53,104 bases of DNA. Origin: CAZIZT01 sp964544085. GTDB taxonomy: Bacteria > Campylobacterota_A > Desulfurellia > Desulfurellales > Hippeaceae. Location of the stretch: contig CAZIZT010000008.1 of the NCBI GenBank assembly GCA_964544085.1, positions 1-53,104 of the forward strand, in the 5' to 3' direction. The translations under genes and the position numbers were made by a program. Positions 1 to 7,919 of this stretch are shown here, piece after piece; positions within the stretch are counted from its first letter, which is position 1, and every line of letters begins with the position of its first letter. A model generated the notes under the pieces. It searched no databases, was not told where the DNA came from, and was given only the letters and a program-made list of their open reading frames with translations.

Positions 1-1195
1 ACTCAATTATCTCGGTAATGACACCAGCACCAACCGTCTTGCCGCCCTCTCTTATAGCAAATCTTGTCTCTTTTTCAAGAGCAACCGGTGCTATGAGCTC
101 AACGGTCATTTCAACATTGTCGCCCGGCATAACCATCTCCACACCCTCAGGGAGATGTACTGTGCCTGTAACATCCGTTGTCCTCACGTAGAACTGTGGT
201 CTGTATCCGTTGAAGAACGGTGTGTGTCTTCCACCTTCATCCTTGGTCAGAACGTAGACCTGAGCCTTGAACTTGGTGTGAGGTGTGATGGAACCGGGTT
301 TGGCAAGAACCATACCCCTTTCAACCTCTTCCTTCTTGATACCCCTCAGAAGGACACCCACGTTGTCACCGGCTATAGCCTCATCAAGGATCTTCCTGAA
401 CATCTCAAGGGACGTGGCAACGGTCTTCCTTGTGGGCTTGAAGCCGACTATCTCAACCTCTTCACCTGGCTTGAGTGTACCTCTCTCAACCCTACCTGTA
501 ACAACGGTACCCCTACCGGAGATGGTGAAGATGTCCTCTATGGGCATCAGGAAGGGTTTGTCAGCATCCCTCTGCGGTGTTGGGATGTACTCGTCTATAG
601 CATCAAGCAACTCATCGATTGCCTTTGTCCACTCATTCTCCTCACCCTCGGGTGTTTCGAGAGCCTTCAGGGCGCTTCCCCTGATTACGGGAACCTCATC
701 GCCGGGGAAGTCATACTTGGAGAGAAGCTCTCTGACCTCCATCTCAACAAGGTCAACGAGCTCTTCATCGTCAACCATATCAACCTTGTTCAGGAAGACA
801 ACAATGTAGGGAACACCCACCTGGCGGGCAAGGAGGATATGCTCTCTTGTCTGTGGCATTGGACCATCGGCTGCAGAAACAACCAGAATGGCACCGTCCA
901 TCTGGGCTGCACCGGTGATCATGTTCTTGATGTAGTCTGCGTGTCCCGGGCAGTCCACGTGGGCATAGTGGCGCTTATCCGTCTCATACTCAACATGGGC
1001 GGTGTTTATGGTAACACCCCTCTCCTTCTCCTCAGGTGCGTTGTCTATGTCGTTGTAATCCCTAAACTCAGCTTTTCCTTTCTCTGCAAGTCTCTTGGTG
1101 ATGGCTGATGTGAGTGTAGTCTTGCCGTGGTCAACATGGCCAATGGTACCTATGTTGACGTGCGGTTTGGTGCGGACATATTTTTCCTTTGCCAT
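1..1195 (-). CDS. tuf: Elongation factor Tu (3' end cut just before the stop codon)
   Basis: Translational GTPase that carries aminoacyl-tRNA to the ribosomal A site in the cytoplasm. Reading the minus strand from the ATG at 1195-1193 gives 398 codons that run off the window; the last residues are T-E-I-I-E, the normal EF-Tu C-terminus, so only the stop codon is missing. Visible G motifs are GHVDHGKT (residues 19-26), DCPGH near 81-85 and NKVD near 136-139. A Shine-Dalgarno GGAGG lies five bases before the ATG. It is the last gene seen behind four tRNA genes, with 22 bp to tRNA-Thr(GGT), and is probably co-transcribed with them. A 317-codon open frame on the opposite strand is only a shadow of this conserved gene. 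Confidence 0.98.
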   Translation of the reverse strand, partial: MAKEKYVRTKPHVNIGTIGHVDHGKTTLTSAITKRLAEKGKAEFRDYNDIDNAPEEKERGVTINTAHVEYETDKRHYAHVDCPGHADYIKNMITGAAQMDGAILVVSAADGPMPQTREHILLARQVGVPYIVVFLNKVDMVDDEELVDLVEMEVRELLSKYDFPGDEVPVIRGSALKALETPEGEENEWTKAIDELLDAIDEYIPTPQRDADKPFLMPIEDIFTISGRGTVVTGRVERGTLKPGEEVEIVGFKPTRKTVATSLEMFRKILDEAIAGDNVGVLLRGIKKEEVERGMVLAKPGSITPHTKFKAQVYVLTKDEGGRHTPFFNGYRPQFYVRTTDVTGTVHLPEGVEMVMPGDNVEMTVELIAPVALEKETRFAIREGGKTVGAGVITEIIE

Positions 1196-1217
1196 AAGAG
1201 CCTCCTTTTTAAAAAGA

Positions 1218-1293
<76 letters not shown>

Positions 1294-1304
1294 CACTAAA
1301 AAAA

Positions 1305-1381
1305 TGGAGCGGGAAACGGGACTCGAACCCGCGACCCTCAGCTTGGAAGGCTGATGCTCTAGCCAACTGAGCTATTCCCGC
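1305..1381 (-). tRNA. tRNA-Gly (anticodon TCC)
   Basis: A 77-nt cloverleaf with encoded CCA. The acceptor is GCGGGAA, the anticodon loop CTTCCAA with anticodon TCC, and the T-arm GCGGGTTCGAGTCCCGT. It is third in the Thr-Tyr-Gly-Thr-tuf transcription unit. Confidence 0.97.
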
Positions 1382-1401
1382 TCAACACAATTGTCGCTTA
1401 C

Positions 1402-1487
1402 TGGTGGAGAGGGGAGGATTCGAACCTCCGAAGGCGAAAGCCAACGGGTTTACAGCCCGTCCCCTTTGACCGCTCGGGAACCTCTCC
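1402..1487 (-). tRNA. tRNA-Tyr (anticodon GTA)
   Basis: An 86-nt type II tRNA with a long variable arm and encoded CCA. The acceptor is GGAGAGG and the anticodon arm GGGCTGTAAACCC carries anticodon GTA. The long variable arm is normal for bacterial tRNA-Tyr. It is second in the unit. Confidence 0.97.
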
Positions 1488-1494
1488 ATCTTTC

Positions 1495-1570
1495 TGGAGC
1501 TGGCGAAGGGACTTGAACCCCCAACCTGCTGATTACAAGTCAGCTGCTCTACCGATTGAGCTACGCCAGC
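1495..1570 (-). tRNA. tRNA-Thr (anticodon TGT)
   Basis: A 76-nt cloverleaf with encoded CCA. The acceptor is GCTGGCG and the anticodon arm GCTGACTTGTAATCAGC carries anticodon TGT. It is the first gene of the tRNA-tuf unit and starts about 8-10 nt after the predicted transcription start. Confidence 0.97.
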
Positions 1571-1585
1571 GCCAAGCGAACACTG

Positions 1586-1613
1586 ATTATATATCTCAAC
1601 AGAACGTTGTCAA
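1586..1613 (-). promoter_or_regulatory. Strong sigma-70-type promoter of the tRNA-tuf unit
   Basis: On the minus strand, TTGACA (1613-1608) is separated by 16 bp from TATAAT (1591-1586). Both hexamers are perfect consensus, and transcription should begin near 1579, just ahead of tRNA-Thr(TGT). This fits a very highly expressed stable-RNA and tuf unit. Confidence 0.85.
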
Positions 1614-1687
1614 CAAAAAAATGAAAGATTGCATAAAATTTATTTGAGCTCCTACCGAATTTAATGTAATCACCACCAACCGAACCG

Positions 1688-2446
1688 TCAAGGGATTTTG
1701 TCGTGGCTCTTGAGCACATTGAAACCAAAATTCTTGTAGACATCCAGATGACTCACAATAAATCTATATAGATTTTCCGCCGCATTTTTGTGTCTTGAGT
1801 AAGCAATAAGCGCAAGGTAGCCATACCTGTGAACATTGTATTTTTCGGGTATCTCAATGTAAGGCAGATGTGTGGAGCGAATCAATGCTTTATCAAGAAC
1901 AATACCAGCATCAACCACACCCTCCTGCACGTAGCTAACAATCTGATATACATTCAGGCAACGCACAACGATGTTCCTCTGTAGGGCAGATGCAAGCCTG
2001 TGCGGCAGCTTTCCCATAATTTCATCAAATGTTTCACCAAGGCACATGGCTCTCTTGTCGCCACCTGCTATCTTAACATTGGCCCTCGCAAGATCAAAGA
2101 TGGTTTTAATACGTTCCCGTGACTCTTTTGAGACTACAAATACCGGTGTGAGTTTCAGTATCTTTCTGTATCTTACCACGATGTTATGCCTGATTGCCCT
2201 ATGCAAGAAGAGAGAATCTACAAGCGTATAGATATCACCTTTTTTTGCTTCGAGCATCTGATTAAGCACCTGACCAGAGCCACCTGCGATTACAATCACC
2301 CTGTTTTTGTGTTGCCTGTTATACATCTTTGCTATCCTTTCAGCGGGCTTCTTTATTCCAGCCCCCGTAAACCAGTACAATGTATAAGCTCTGACATTTA
2401 CGGAACACACAAGCAGAACGCCCAACACAATACCCAGACGCTTCAT
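1688..2446 (-). CDS. ModA-like periplasmic substrate-binding protein, orphan
   Basis: This 252-residue protein starts with a signal peptide (residues 1-20: basic start, hydrophobic run, A-x-A-like end). The body resembles the molybdate/tungstate-binding (ModA/SBP_bac_11) fold: a G-A-G-I-x-x-P-A-E opening, then G-G-S-G-Q-V-L-N-Q and a late V-D-A-G-I-V segment. Such proteins bind an oxyanion in the periplasm and pass it to an ABC permease, but no permease or ATPase gene is adjacent. It lies 92 bp downstream of a porin gene on the same strand and is likely co-transcribed with it. The ligand is not deducible; molybdate, tungstate or another oxyanion is a family-based guess. A sensor or scavenging role is possible. 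Confidence 0.7.
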   Translation of the reverse strand: MKRLGIVLGVLLVCSVNVRAYTLYWFTGAGIKKPAERIAKMYNRQHKNRVIVIAGGSGQVLNQMLEAKKGDIYTLVDSLFLHRAIRHNIVVRYRKILKLTPVFVVSKESRERIKTIFDLARANVKIAGGDKRAMCLGETFDEIMGKLPHRLASALQRNIVVRCLNVYQIVSYVQEGVVDAGIVLDKALIRSTHLPYIEIPEKYNVHRYGYLALIAYSRHKNAAENLYRFIVSHLDVYKNFGFNVLKSHDKIP

Positions 2447-2478
2447 GGATAAAACCTCCTGAAACAGATCTTTTGATT

Positions 2479-2506
2479 GCCCGGACTCGCCTCTGACAAG
2501 CCGGGC
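2479..2506 (-). other. GC-rich hairpin between porin and binding-protein genes
   Basis: GCCCGG (2479-2484) pairs with CCGGGC (2501-2506) around a 16-nt loop. No T-run follows on either strand, so it is not a classic intrinsic terminator. It could be an mRNA-stabilising hairpin that lets the porin be expressed above the downstream gene; this is inference. Confidence 0.4.
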
Positions 2507-2538
2507 TGCAAAACAAACATGCTTAACCCAGGATAAGC

Positions 2539-3780
2539 CTAAAAATAGAGTCTGTAGCCGATAAAGAACTGATTGCCAACGGCGTCTCTAAAGTCACCAC
2601 TGAGCGCGTTATCTGTTGCATACCTGGTCTTTATGTTGCTCCACTCGGCATAGAGCTTCGTCGTCTTCGATGTGCTAATCACACACGTCACGTATGCCGT
2701 TTTCACATACTTTACCTCATTTTTCAGAAAATCCTTGCCGGATGAATTCCTGTTATCAAATTTCAAATCCACATAACCCAAAGCCAGCCTCAACCCCTTA
2801 AACGGTATTCCCACAATCTCAACACCAAATGCATTCGAGTCCCTTTTTACTATCTTCCCGTCTAAATACACGTAAGAGTACGTTTTCAGGGCATTTCCCG
2901 TGATCCCCGATGCACCGCTCAAGCCTGATGTGTGCAGATACTGAGCTACCAAAGCAAGATCCTCAAAATTAAGCTTCCCAGCTATGCTGTATAGGTACGC
3001 CGTTTGCCTTGATTCCTTATTGGCGTACCTCAAATAAACAGGTAAGACCTCATAGTAGCCCATTAATTGTGATGGCTTTCCAAATCCTGTTTTAAACATA
3101 TATTCTACCTTTCCTACAAACGCTGGTAGTATTTTTCTCTCAGAAGAAATGTTGCTATCGGATATGACAGTACCGTTGGACGAAAGATTTTTACCTACTA
3201 CCACACCGTCTTTTAAGCTCCTATCCTCTGCCCCAAAACAAAGCAAAACGGAGGAAGAACCCAGATCCTTCATGTAGCTGGCTGTTATCTGTGCGGTTCG
3301 CTTGCTGCCGTTAAATCCTGCAGGGTAGGGCCTAAAAGAAAAACTGGCAAAATGAAAGTACCGTTGACTGACCAGAGACCAGTCCTTTCCCACCGTCAAA
3401 TAGAGTCCTCTTGCTATTCTGTGTCTGACAAAAGCCAGCATGAGGCTAAAGCCCTTGGGCCAGGAATCGAATGTAATGTTGGCATGTGTCTTTGCGATCC
3501 TGTTGGTAATTTTAAAACCTAACCTTAGTCTTGCTTCCGAAGAAAAGGCATTTTTGCCTTTTCCATTTACAATGCCATAGGAAGTGTTACTGCGGTAAAA
3601 ACTGGGAAAAGATCTATTGCTCCAGCCCCCCTCGTAATTCAAAAATCCATAGACATTAACAACCGTGGAACCTTTAACCCTAACAGACTGAGCCAATGCA
3701 TTGTTCTGGAAACCGAGCAGTGAAACGATTGCCAGAGCAACGCAAAAAACAAACCCTTTACACAATACAGACGAAGACAT
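2539..3780 (-). CDS. Outer-membrane porin, beta-barrel type
   Basis: A 413-residue secreted protein with a long signal peptide (residues 1 to about 31, ending A-L-A-Q). The rest alternates short amphipathic strands rich in Y, F, G, S and N and ends in Y-R-L-Y-F; a C-terminal aromatic residue is the usual mark of an outer-membrane beta-barrel. Size and strand pattern fit a 16-18 strand diffusion porin. The specific family is not clear. It has its own promoter, a roughly 180-nt structured leader, and a Shine-Dalgarno GGGAGG just before the ATG. The next gene encodes a periplasmic binding protein, so the pair may act in uptake of one solute across the outer membrane. Confidence 0.8.
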   Translation of the reverse strand: MSSSVLCKGFVFCVALAIVSLLGFQNNALAQSVRVKGSTVVNVYGFLNYEGGWSNRSFPSFYRSNTSYGIVNGKGKNAFSSEARLRLGFKITNRIAKTHANITFDSWPKGFSLMLAFVRHRIARGLYLTVGKDWSLVSQRYFHFASFSFRPYPAGFNGSKRTAQITASYMKDLGSSSVLLCFGAEDRSLKDGVVVGKNLSSNGTVISDSNISSERKILPAFVGKVEYMFKTGFGKPSQLMGYYEVLPVYLRYANKESRQTAYLYSIAGKLNFEDLALVAQYLHTSGLSGASGITGNALKTYSYVYLDGKIVKRDSNAFGVEIVGIPFKGLRLALGYVDLKFDNRNSSGKDFLKNEVKYVKTAYVTCVISTSKTTKLYAEWSNIKTRYATDNALSGDFRDAVGNQFFIGYRLYF

Positions 3781-3860
3781 AGAGACCTCCCTGAAATCTT
3801 CATGGATTTGTTGTTATCGTATAGCTTTAGATTGTCTCAAAAGGGAAGGACATCAACACA

Positions 3861-3964
3861 GGAAACCTCCTTTCCAAACACGGGAGGCGCAGACGTTTCC
3901 GTACTGCACCCTATCGGCCTGCAATCCATAGCTAAAAAGCCTTAGGGTTACAGGCTCGGAGCTT
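3861..3964 (-). ncRNA. Structured 5' leader of the porin mRNA, candidate cis-regulatory RNA of unknown class
   Basis: Read on the minus strand, GCCTGTAA (3955-3948) pairs with TTGCAGGC (3924-3917) in an 8-bp stem. The loop bases CCCTA (3947-3943) pair with TAGGG (3913-3909), giving an H-type pseudoknot. Immediately after is TGCAG-T-ACG-GAAA-CGT-CTGCG (3908-3888), a hairpin with a GNRA tetraloop and one bulge. Then CCTCC (3887-3883) pairs with GGAGG (3870-3866). An alternative hairpin AGCCT/AGGCT followed by TTTTT near 3957-3935 would compete with the pseudoknot and looks like a weak terminator. I could not match this to a riboswitch class I know. Confidence 0.5.
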
Positions 3965-3970
3965 TAGAAC

Positions 3971-3998
3971 AGTATACAAACAGAGACGATAAAATCAA
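3971..3998 (-). promoter_or_regulatory. Promoter of the porin leader
   Basis: TTGATT (3998-3993), 16 bp, TATACT (3976-3971) on the minus strand. The start would fall near 3964, giving about 184 nt of leader before the porin ATG. The -35 overlaps the stop codon of the upstream kinase gene. Confidence 0.6.
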
Positions 3999-5494
3999 GT
4001 AACAGGAGAAGAAAGCGCTCGGAGAATCATACGTAGATTTGTGTCTGCATCATCTGAACCATCAACCACAATGCAGTTGGTGGGTCTTTCAAATAGCTCC
4101 TTTTGCTTCAGATAAATCTCATACCTTCCATCTGACACACCACCGTACTCTTTCCTTTTCTTGAAATGCTCAAGGGCTTTTTCATCGTCTATATCCACAA
4201 GCACAATCAGCGGCTTTATGCCAAGCCTCTTAAGCCTAAATTCAACCGCGCGTCTGTATTCGTTTTTCAAAAACGTAGCATCCAGAATCACGTTCTTGCC
4301 GTCTCTTAAAAGGGCGTAAGCTCGCTCAGCAAGCTCTTGATAGACCCTCTGGGTTATCTCCGGCGTGTAGATACCCTTGCCAAACTCAGACAGATCCCTA
4401 TCCTCAGGATTCATGCCCGCAAGCTGTTTTCTTATTACATCCGAAGACAGAACAACCGCACCGATAGCCTCCTTCAAGCGCTGAGCTATATAGCTTTTGC
4501 CAGCACCGGTCAATCCACACAACATTACAAGCTTCGGCTTATAGCTATCCTCCAAGTAGCCAAATGCAAGATCAAAGTAGGCGTTTGCCTCCTTCACGTT
4601 CTGCTGAAAATAGGCTATCTTGCCACGCACGTATGCCCTGTATACCTTGTAAAAGTCAAGCACATCAAGCAGCGTGTCGTCCTGAGAGTACTCAAGATAG
4701 CGTTTTAAAAACAGCTCAGATAGGTCCCAACGCTGATAATTCTCAAGATCCATAAGCATAAAAGCCACATCGCTTGCCACATCCGAGTATCTGAAGCGCT
4801 CGTTGAATTCAATGCAGTCGTAGATGTATATATGTGCTGCATCCACTATGCAGACGTTGCGAGAATACATATCGCCGTGACACTCCCTTATTCTGCCGGA
4901 ACTTATGCGCTCATCAAATAATTGACTATACTTCCTGTAGAATGCGTCAGTGTAACGCTTTATCGATTCATACTCAAAGCGAGTTATATACTCACCAACC
5001 GCATCCTTTGTTTGCACGAAATTCTCATCGGTGTTGGTTTTGTTTACTTCAACCGAACCAAAGCTCGAAATGTACTCGTTTGTATCGGCCCTTTTATGAA
5101 ACTCAGCCACCTTTCTTGCAAGCGCATCCACCTCTTCGTCTTTAATGGTATTGTTCTCTATAAGCAGGTTCATCATTCTATCCTGCGGCATTCTCTTCAT
5201 CTTAACGGCATAATCCACAAGCTCCCCATCTTCATCTATCAGAAGCTCACCGTCCGATGAGACTATTCTGGATACACCGATATATATCTCCTCGGCAAGC
5301 CGCCTGTTGAGCCTTATCTCCTCCTGACAAAAATGTTTTCTTTTTTCAAGCGTCGTATAATCAAGGAAACCAAAATCGACAGGTTTCTTTATCTTGTAAA
5401 CAAGCTCATCACCTATCAGCACCCATGATATATGCGTTTCTATCAGCTGAAAACCGTACCTATTTACCAACCTCTCTATCTGTTTTTCGTCCAT
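3995..5494 (-). CDS. Two-domain phosphotransferase / P-loop kinase (APH-like + AAA_33)
   Basis: A 499-residue cytosolic protein. Residues 1 to about 320 resemble aminoglycoside-phosphotransferase-like kinases: HGD at 206-208 with N213 forms the catalytic loop H-G-D-x4-N, and D226 (Y-D-C-I-E-F) is the metal-binding Asp. Residues from about 322 form a P-loop kinase with Walker A GLTGAGKS (327-334) and S-S-D-V-I-R-K downstream, as in gluconate- or zeta-toxin-like kinases. This architecture recurs in bacteria as an uncharacterised family; the substrates are unknown and true antibiotic resistance is unlikely. The start ATG lies inside the end of the rnhB-queH gene (35-bp overlap), so the two are translationally coupled. 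It is the last gene of its operon. Confidence 0.8.
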   Translation of the reverse strand: MDEKQIERLVNRYGFQLIETHISWVLIGDELVYKIKKPVDFGFLDYTTLEKRKHFCQEEIRLNRRLAEEIYIGVSRIVSSDGELLIDEDGELVDYAVKMKRMPQDRMMNLLIENNTIKDEEVDALARKVAEFHKRADTNEYISSFGSVEVNKTNTDENFVQTKDAVGEYITRFEYESIKRYTDAFYRKYSQLFDERISSGRIRECHGDMYSRNVCIVDAAHIYIYDCIEFNERFRYSDVASDVAFMLMDLENYQRWDLSELFLKRYLEYSQDDTLLDVLDFYKVYRAYVRGKIAYFQQNVKEANAYFDLAFGYLEDSYKPKLVMLCGLTGAGKSYIAQRLKEAIGAVVLSSDVIRKQLAGMNPEDRDLSEFGKGIYTPEITQRVYQELAERAYALLRDGKNVILDATFLKNEYRRAVEFRLKRLGIKPLIVLVDIDDEKALEHFKKRKEYGGVSDGRYEIYLKQKELFERPTNCIVVDGSDDADTNLRMILRALSSPVT

Positions 5495-6623
5495 CTATCG
5501 CTCCTCTTTTCCTTTTCGATTCTATATTCGAATAGACGCACCCACAGTAATACTGCCTGTAGAAACCAAACTCCTTTGATAGTTCAACAGAGCGTTTGAA
5601 ACCGTCTTTCTTTTTAAAGTCGGTCCTCTCAAATTCCACACCGTACTTTTTCTCGAGGGCTTCGCCTATCTGTCTGATCCTATCGTATTTTTTAAGCGGG
5701 CTTACAGAAAGTGTGGTGGTAAAAGCGTCAAACCCGAGCTCCTTTGCCAGCCTCACCGTTTCTTTCATTCTAATAGCGTAGCACACAACGCAGCGCTTAC
5801 CTCCCTCCGGTTCATCTTTATAAATCCTGACAAGTGAAAACCACCTCTCAACGTCGTAGTCTCCCACGTGAAGCTTAATTGAGTGATACTCTGCAAGCCT
5901 CTCTATCTCTTTCAATCTTTTTTCGTATTCGCTTTTTGGGTGTATATTGGGATTGTAGAAGAACAGCTCAAGCTCATAGTCTCCTTTTAAGCGCTCTATA
6001 ACCGATGTTGCACACGGTGCACAGCAGGCATGAAGCAGAAGGCGTCTCTTTCTAAACAACCCCTCTGTTGCCACTCTCACAGGCTTGTAGCTTTTTCTAT
6101 GAATGGGCGTTGCGCCGTATTTTTCAAGCGCCTTCCTATGCTCTTTCGTACCGTAACCCTTGTGCTTATCAAAACCGTAAGCAGGATACATGTCAGCCAT
6201 AAGCCTCATGTACTCATCACGCCACACCTTGGCGAGAATCGAAGCCGCTGCGATGGATTTTACCTTGCTGTCACCCTTCACTATCGATTTGTACTTGATC
6301 GGCAACTCAAATCTATCACGCCCATCTATCAGTAAAAAGGTGGGTTTCTGCGGCATATTATCAATGGCCCTCTTTATTGCAAGCTCGGTTGCCTTGACTA
6401 TACCCAGGGTGTCTATCTCCTTACTTGTGGCAACACCTATACCATAGACAGAGTGCTTCTTGATAATCTCGTAGAGCTCTCTTCTCTTTAACTCGCTTAA
6501 CTTCTTCGAATCGTCAATCTGGTCAAGCTGAACAATATCCCGCTGAAGAATAACACATGCCGCAACAACCGGGCCGGCCCATGGTCCTCTGCCGGCTTCG
6601 TCCACACCCGCTACAAGCTTCAT
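5460..6623 (-). CDS. rnhB-queH: Ribonuclease HII fused to epoxyqueuosine reductase QueH
   Basis: One uninterrupted 387-codon frame joins two enzymes. Residues 1 to about 188 are RNase HII, which cleaves RNA in RNA-DNA hybrids and removes single ribonucleotides; the four metal-binding acids are D8, E9, D100 and D118, with spacing identical to E. coli RnhB. Residues about 193 to 387 are QueH (DUF208), the Fe-S enzyme that reduces epoxyqueuosine to queuosine in tRNA. Its cysteines are visible as C200-C201 and C204, then R-C-V-V-C, then Y-Y-C-G-C. The junction is a short basic linker without a stop or internal Shine-Dalgarno that I can see. It overlaps the DUF89 gene by 4 bp and the downstream kinase by 35 bp. 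Confidence 0.88.
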   Translation of the reverse strand: MKLVAGVDEAGRGPWAGPVVAACVILQRDIVQLDQIDDSKKLSELKRRELYEIIKKHSVYGIGVATSKEIDTLGIVKATELAIKRAIDNMPQKPTFLLIDGRDRFELPIKYKSIVKGDSKVKSIAAASILAKVWRDEYMRLMADMYPAYGFDKHKGYGTKEHRKALEKYGATPIHRKSYKPVRVATEGLFRKRRLLLHACCAPCATSVIERLKGDYELELFFYNPNIHPKSEYEKRLKEIERLAEYHSIKLHVGDYDVERWFSLVRIYKDEPEGGKRCVVCYAIRMKETVRLAKELGFDAFTTTLSVSPLKKYDRIRQIGEALEKKYGVEFERTDFKKKDGFKRSVELSKEFGFYRQYYCGCVYSNIESKRKRGAIDGRKTDREVGK

Positions 6624-7495
6624 CTTCCTCTGTTTTGCTTGAAGATCTTTGCGTATTTCTTAACTCCAAGGTAGTTTGCCACAACCCTGCACTTAACGAT
6701 AAATAGGAAAAAGACGCGCTCGTCCTTTATCTCGGTGAGCGTCTCGAAGTTCCCCTGCCCCTTGGATATGATTAGATCGCACTCATCATAGATCCTTTTA
6801 CACTCATCCTCACAGTAAGCCGGCCAGAAGCCCGGTATCGGTCGGTGGGTCTTTACCAGGTGTGCCACCCTATCGAGGCCTATGTATTTTGCATCATCAA
6901 TTGTTACGTCGTTTATGATAGGCCCACCGCGCACAAACACGTGTATCTTGAGTGAGGGATAGAGTCTCCCGATTGTCTCAAGAAGCACCCTATCGAAAAC
7001 GGCCTCTCCGGCGTTATCTGCTATGAGAACAAGGTTCTTTGCCCTTTTTAGTTGCTTTTTGAAGGATTCAATGTCGTTGAGATCGAAACCCTCATTAACG
7101 GTCTGGTTGATTGTCTCCATAATATCGAAACGTTTTACCTCACTACCAAAATCGATAATATTGCCTGCAAGTGAAAGCTTAAGTGCACACTCAAGCGGAT
7201 CATCCGAAGACTCAAGACGCTTCATTGCAAACTCAAGATAACCCATCGCAATATCGTTGTATCGCTTCTTTATCTCACCGTAAGGATCATCTACACCCAG
7301 CTTTCTCCTTATCGTACCATACACATACTCGCTGATTAGCGGTGGAGGCACGTTATGATCTATATCCACAAGCACCTTCACGACAGCCTGCACAACGTCC
7401 AGTATGCGCTCTGTGTCCTGCGTGTGGATCCTTGAGCTTCTTATTGCCTGTGTTATGAAGCAATTGTAGCATTCAGGATATATTTTCACCGGCAC
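6620..7495 (-). CDS. DUF89 / ARMT1-type damage-control metal phosphatase
   Basis: A 291-residue cytosolic protein of the DUF89 family, metal-dependent phosphatases thought to remove damaged sugar-phosphate metabolites. The N-terminal Y-P-E-C-Y-N-C-F has the C-x-x-C motif of the prokaryotic subfamily. Further family motifs are G-N-I-I-D-F-G, D-N-A-G-E, the metal-binding N-D-V-T, and S-K-G-Q-G-N-F-E. Length is typical. It sits 19 bp after ridA and overlaps rnhB-queH by 4 bp (ATGA). RidA beside it is also a metabolite-repair protein, which suits a damage-control role; the exact substrate is unknown. Confidence 0.85.
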   Translation of the reverse strand: MPVKIYPECYNCFITQAIRSSRIHTQDTERILDVVQAVVKVLVDIDHNVPPPLISEYVYGTIRRKLGVDDPYGEIKKRYNDIAMGYLEFAMKRLESSDDPLECALKLSLAGNIIDFGSEVKRFDIMETINQTVNEGFDLNDIESFKKQLKRAKNLVLIADNAGEAVFDRVLLETIGRLYPSLKIHVFVRGGPIINDVTIDDAKYIGLDRVAHLVKTHRPIPGFWPAYCEDECKRIYDECDLIISKGQGNFETLTEIKDERVFFLFIVKCRVVANYLGVKKYAKIFKQNRGR

Positions 7496-7514
7496 TCACC
7501 CCTTCCTCAAAGTA

Positions 7515-7895
7515 CTACACCTTGAGAGCTATCGCATCGACAGCAACACGGGCATTTAGAGGCAACTTTTGAACAACAACAAGAGAACGGGCGGGTTGCT
7601 CTCTTTTAAAAAACTTCGCATATTCTTCGTTTATGGCTGAAAACAGACTCAAATCCGTGATGTAGAGTGTAACCTTAACCACATCGTCCAGAGAGTAATC
7701 GGCAGCCTCAAGGATACTTTTCACGTTCATAATAGCCTGCTTTGTTTCCTCTGTAATTGAGCCATCCTTCAGTTTACCAGACTTAGGTTCAATACCAAGC
7801 TCCATAGAGACAAAACAGAAATCACCCTTTACGACACCCTGAGAATAGGGACCGAGTGCCTCAGGCGCCCTGCTTGTTCTTATCACCCTTTTCAT
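7515..7895 (-). CDS. ridA: RidA family enamine/imine deaminase
   Basis: A roughly 126-residue trimeric enzyme that hydrolyses reactive enamine/imine intermediates from PLP enzymes, releasing ammonia. Family marks are G-P-Y-S-Q near the start and the late V-V-V-Q-K-L-P-L-N-A-R-V-A-V-D-A-I-A signature with its conserved Arg. The frame opens earlier with TTG at 7916, but the ATG at 7895 is preferred: GGAGG at 7905-7901 lies five bases before it and the protein then begins M-K-R-V-I as in relatives. It follows addA by about 24 bp and precedes the DUF89 gene. Confidence 0.93.
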   Translation of the reverse strand: MKRVIRTSRAPEALGPYSQGVVKGDFCFVSMELGIEPKSGKLKDGSITEETKQAIMNVKSILEAADYSLDDVVKVTLYITDLSLFSAINEEYAKFFKREQPARSLVVVQKLPLNARVAVDAIALKV

Positions 7896-7900
7896 CTCAT

Positions 7901-7905
7901 CCTCC
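7901..7905 (-). promoter_or_regulatory. Shine-Dalgarno deciding the ridA start
   Basis: GGAGG on the minus strand, five bases before the ATG at 7895-7893. It excludes the upstream TTG (7916) and the ATG at 7907 as main starts, because it overlaps the latter. Confidence 0.75.
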
Positions 7906-7919
7906 ATGACGTTCAAAGT

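Noticed and set aside
155..1108. 317-codon open frame on the plus strand
   Set aside because: It is the antisense of tuf, whose codon bias leaves the opposite strand open. The protein has no recognisable domain and the real gene is certain.
1561..1743. 60-codon open frame upstream of the tRNA cluster
   Set aside because: It overlaps tRNA-Thr and the strong tRNA promoter and has no homology or ribosome binding site.
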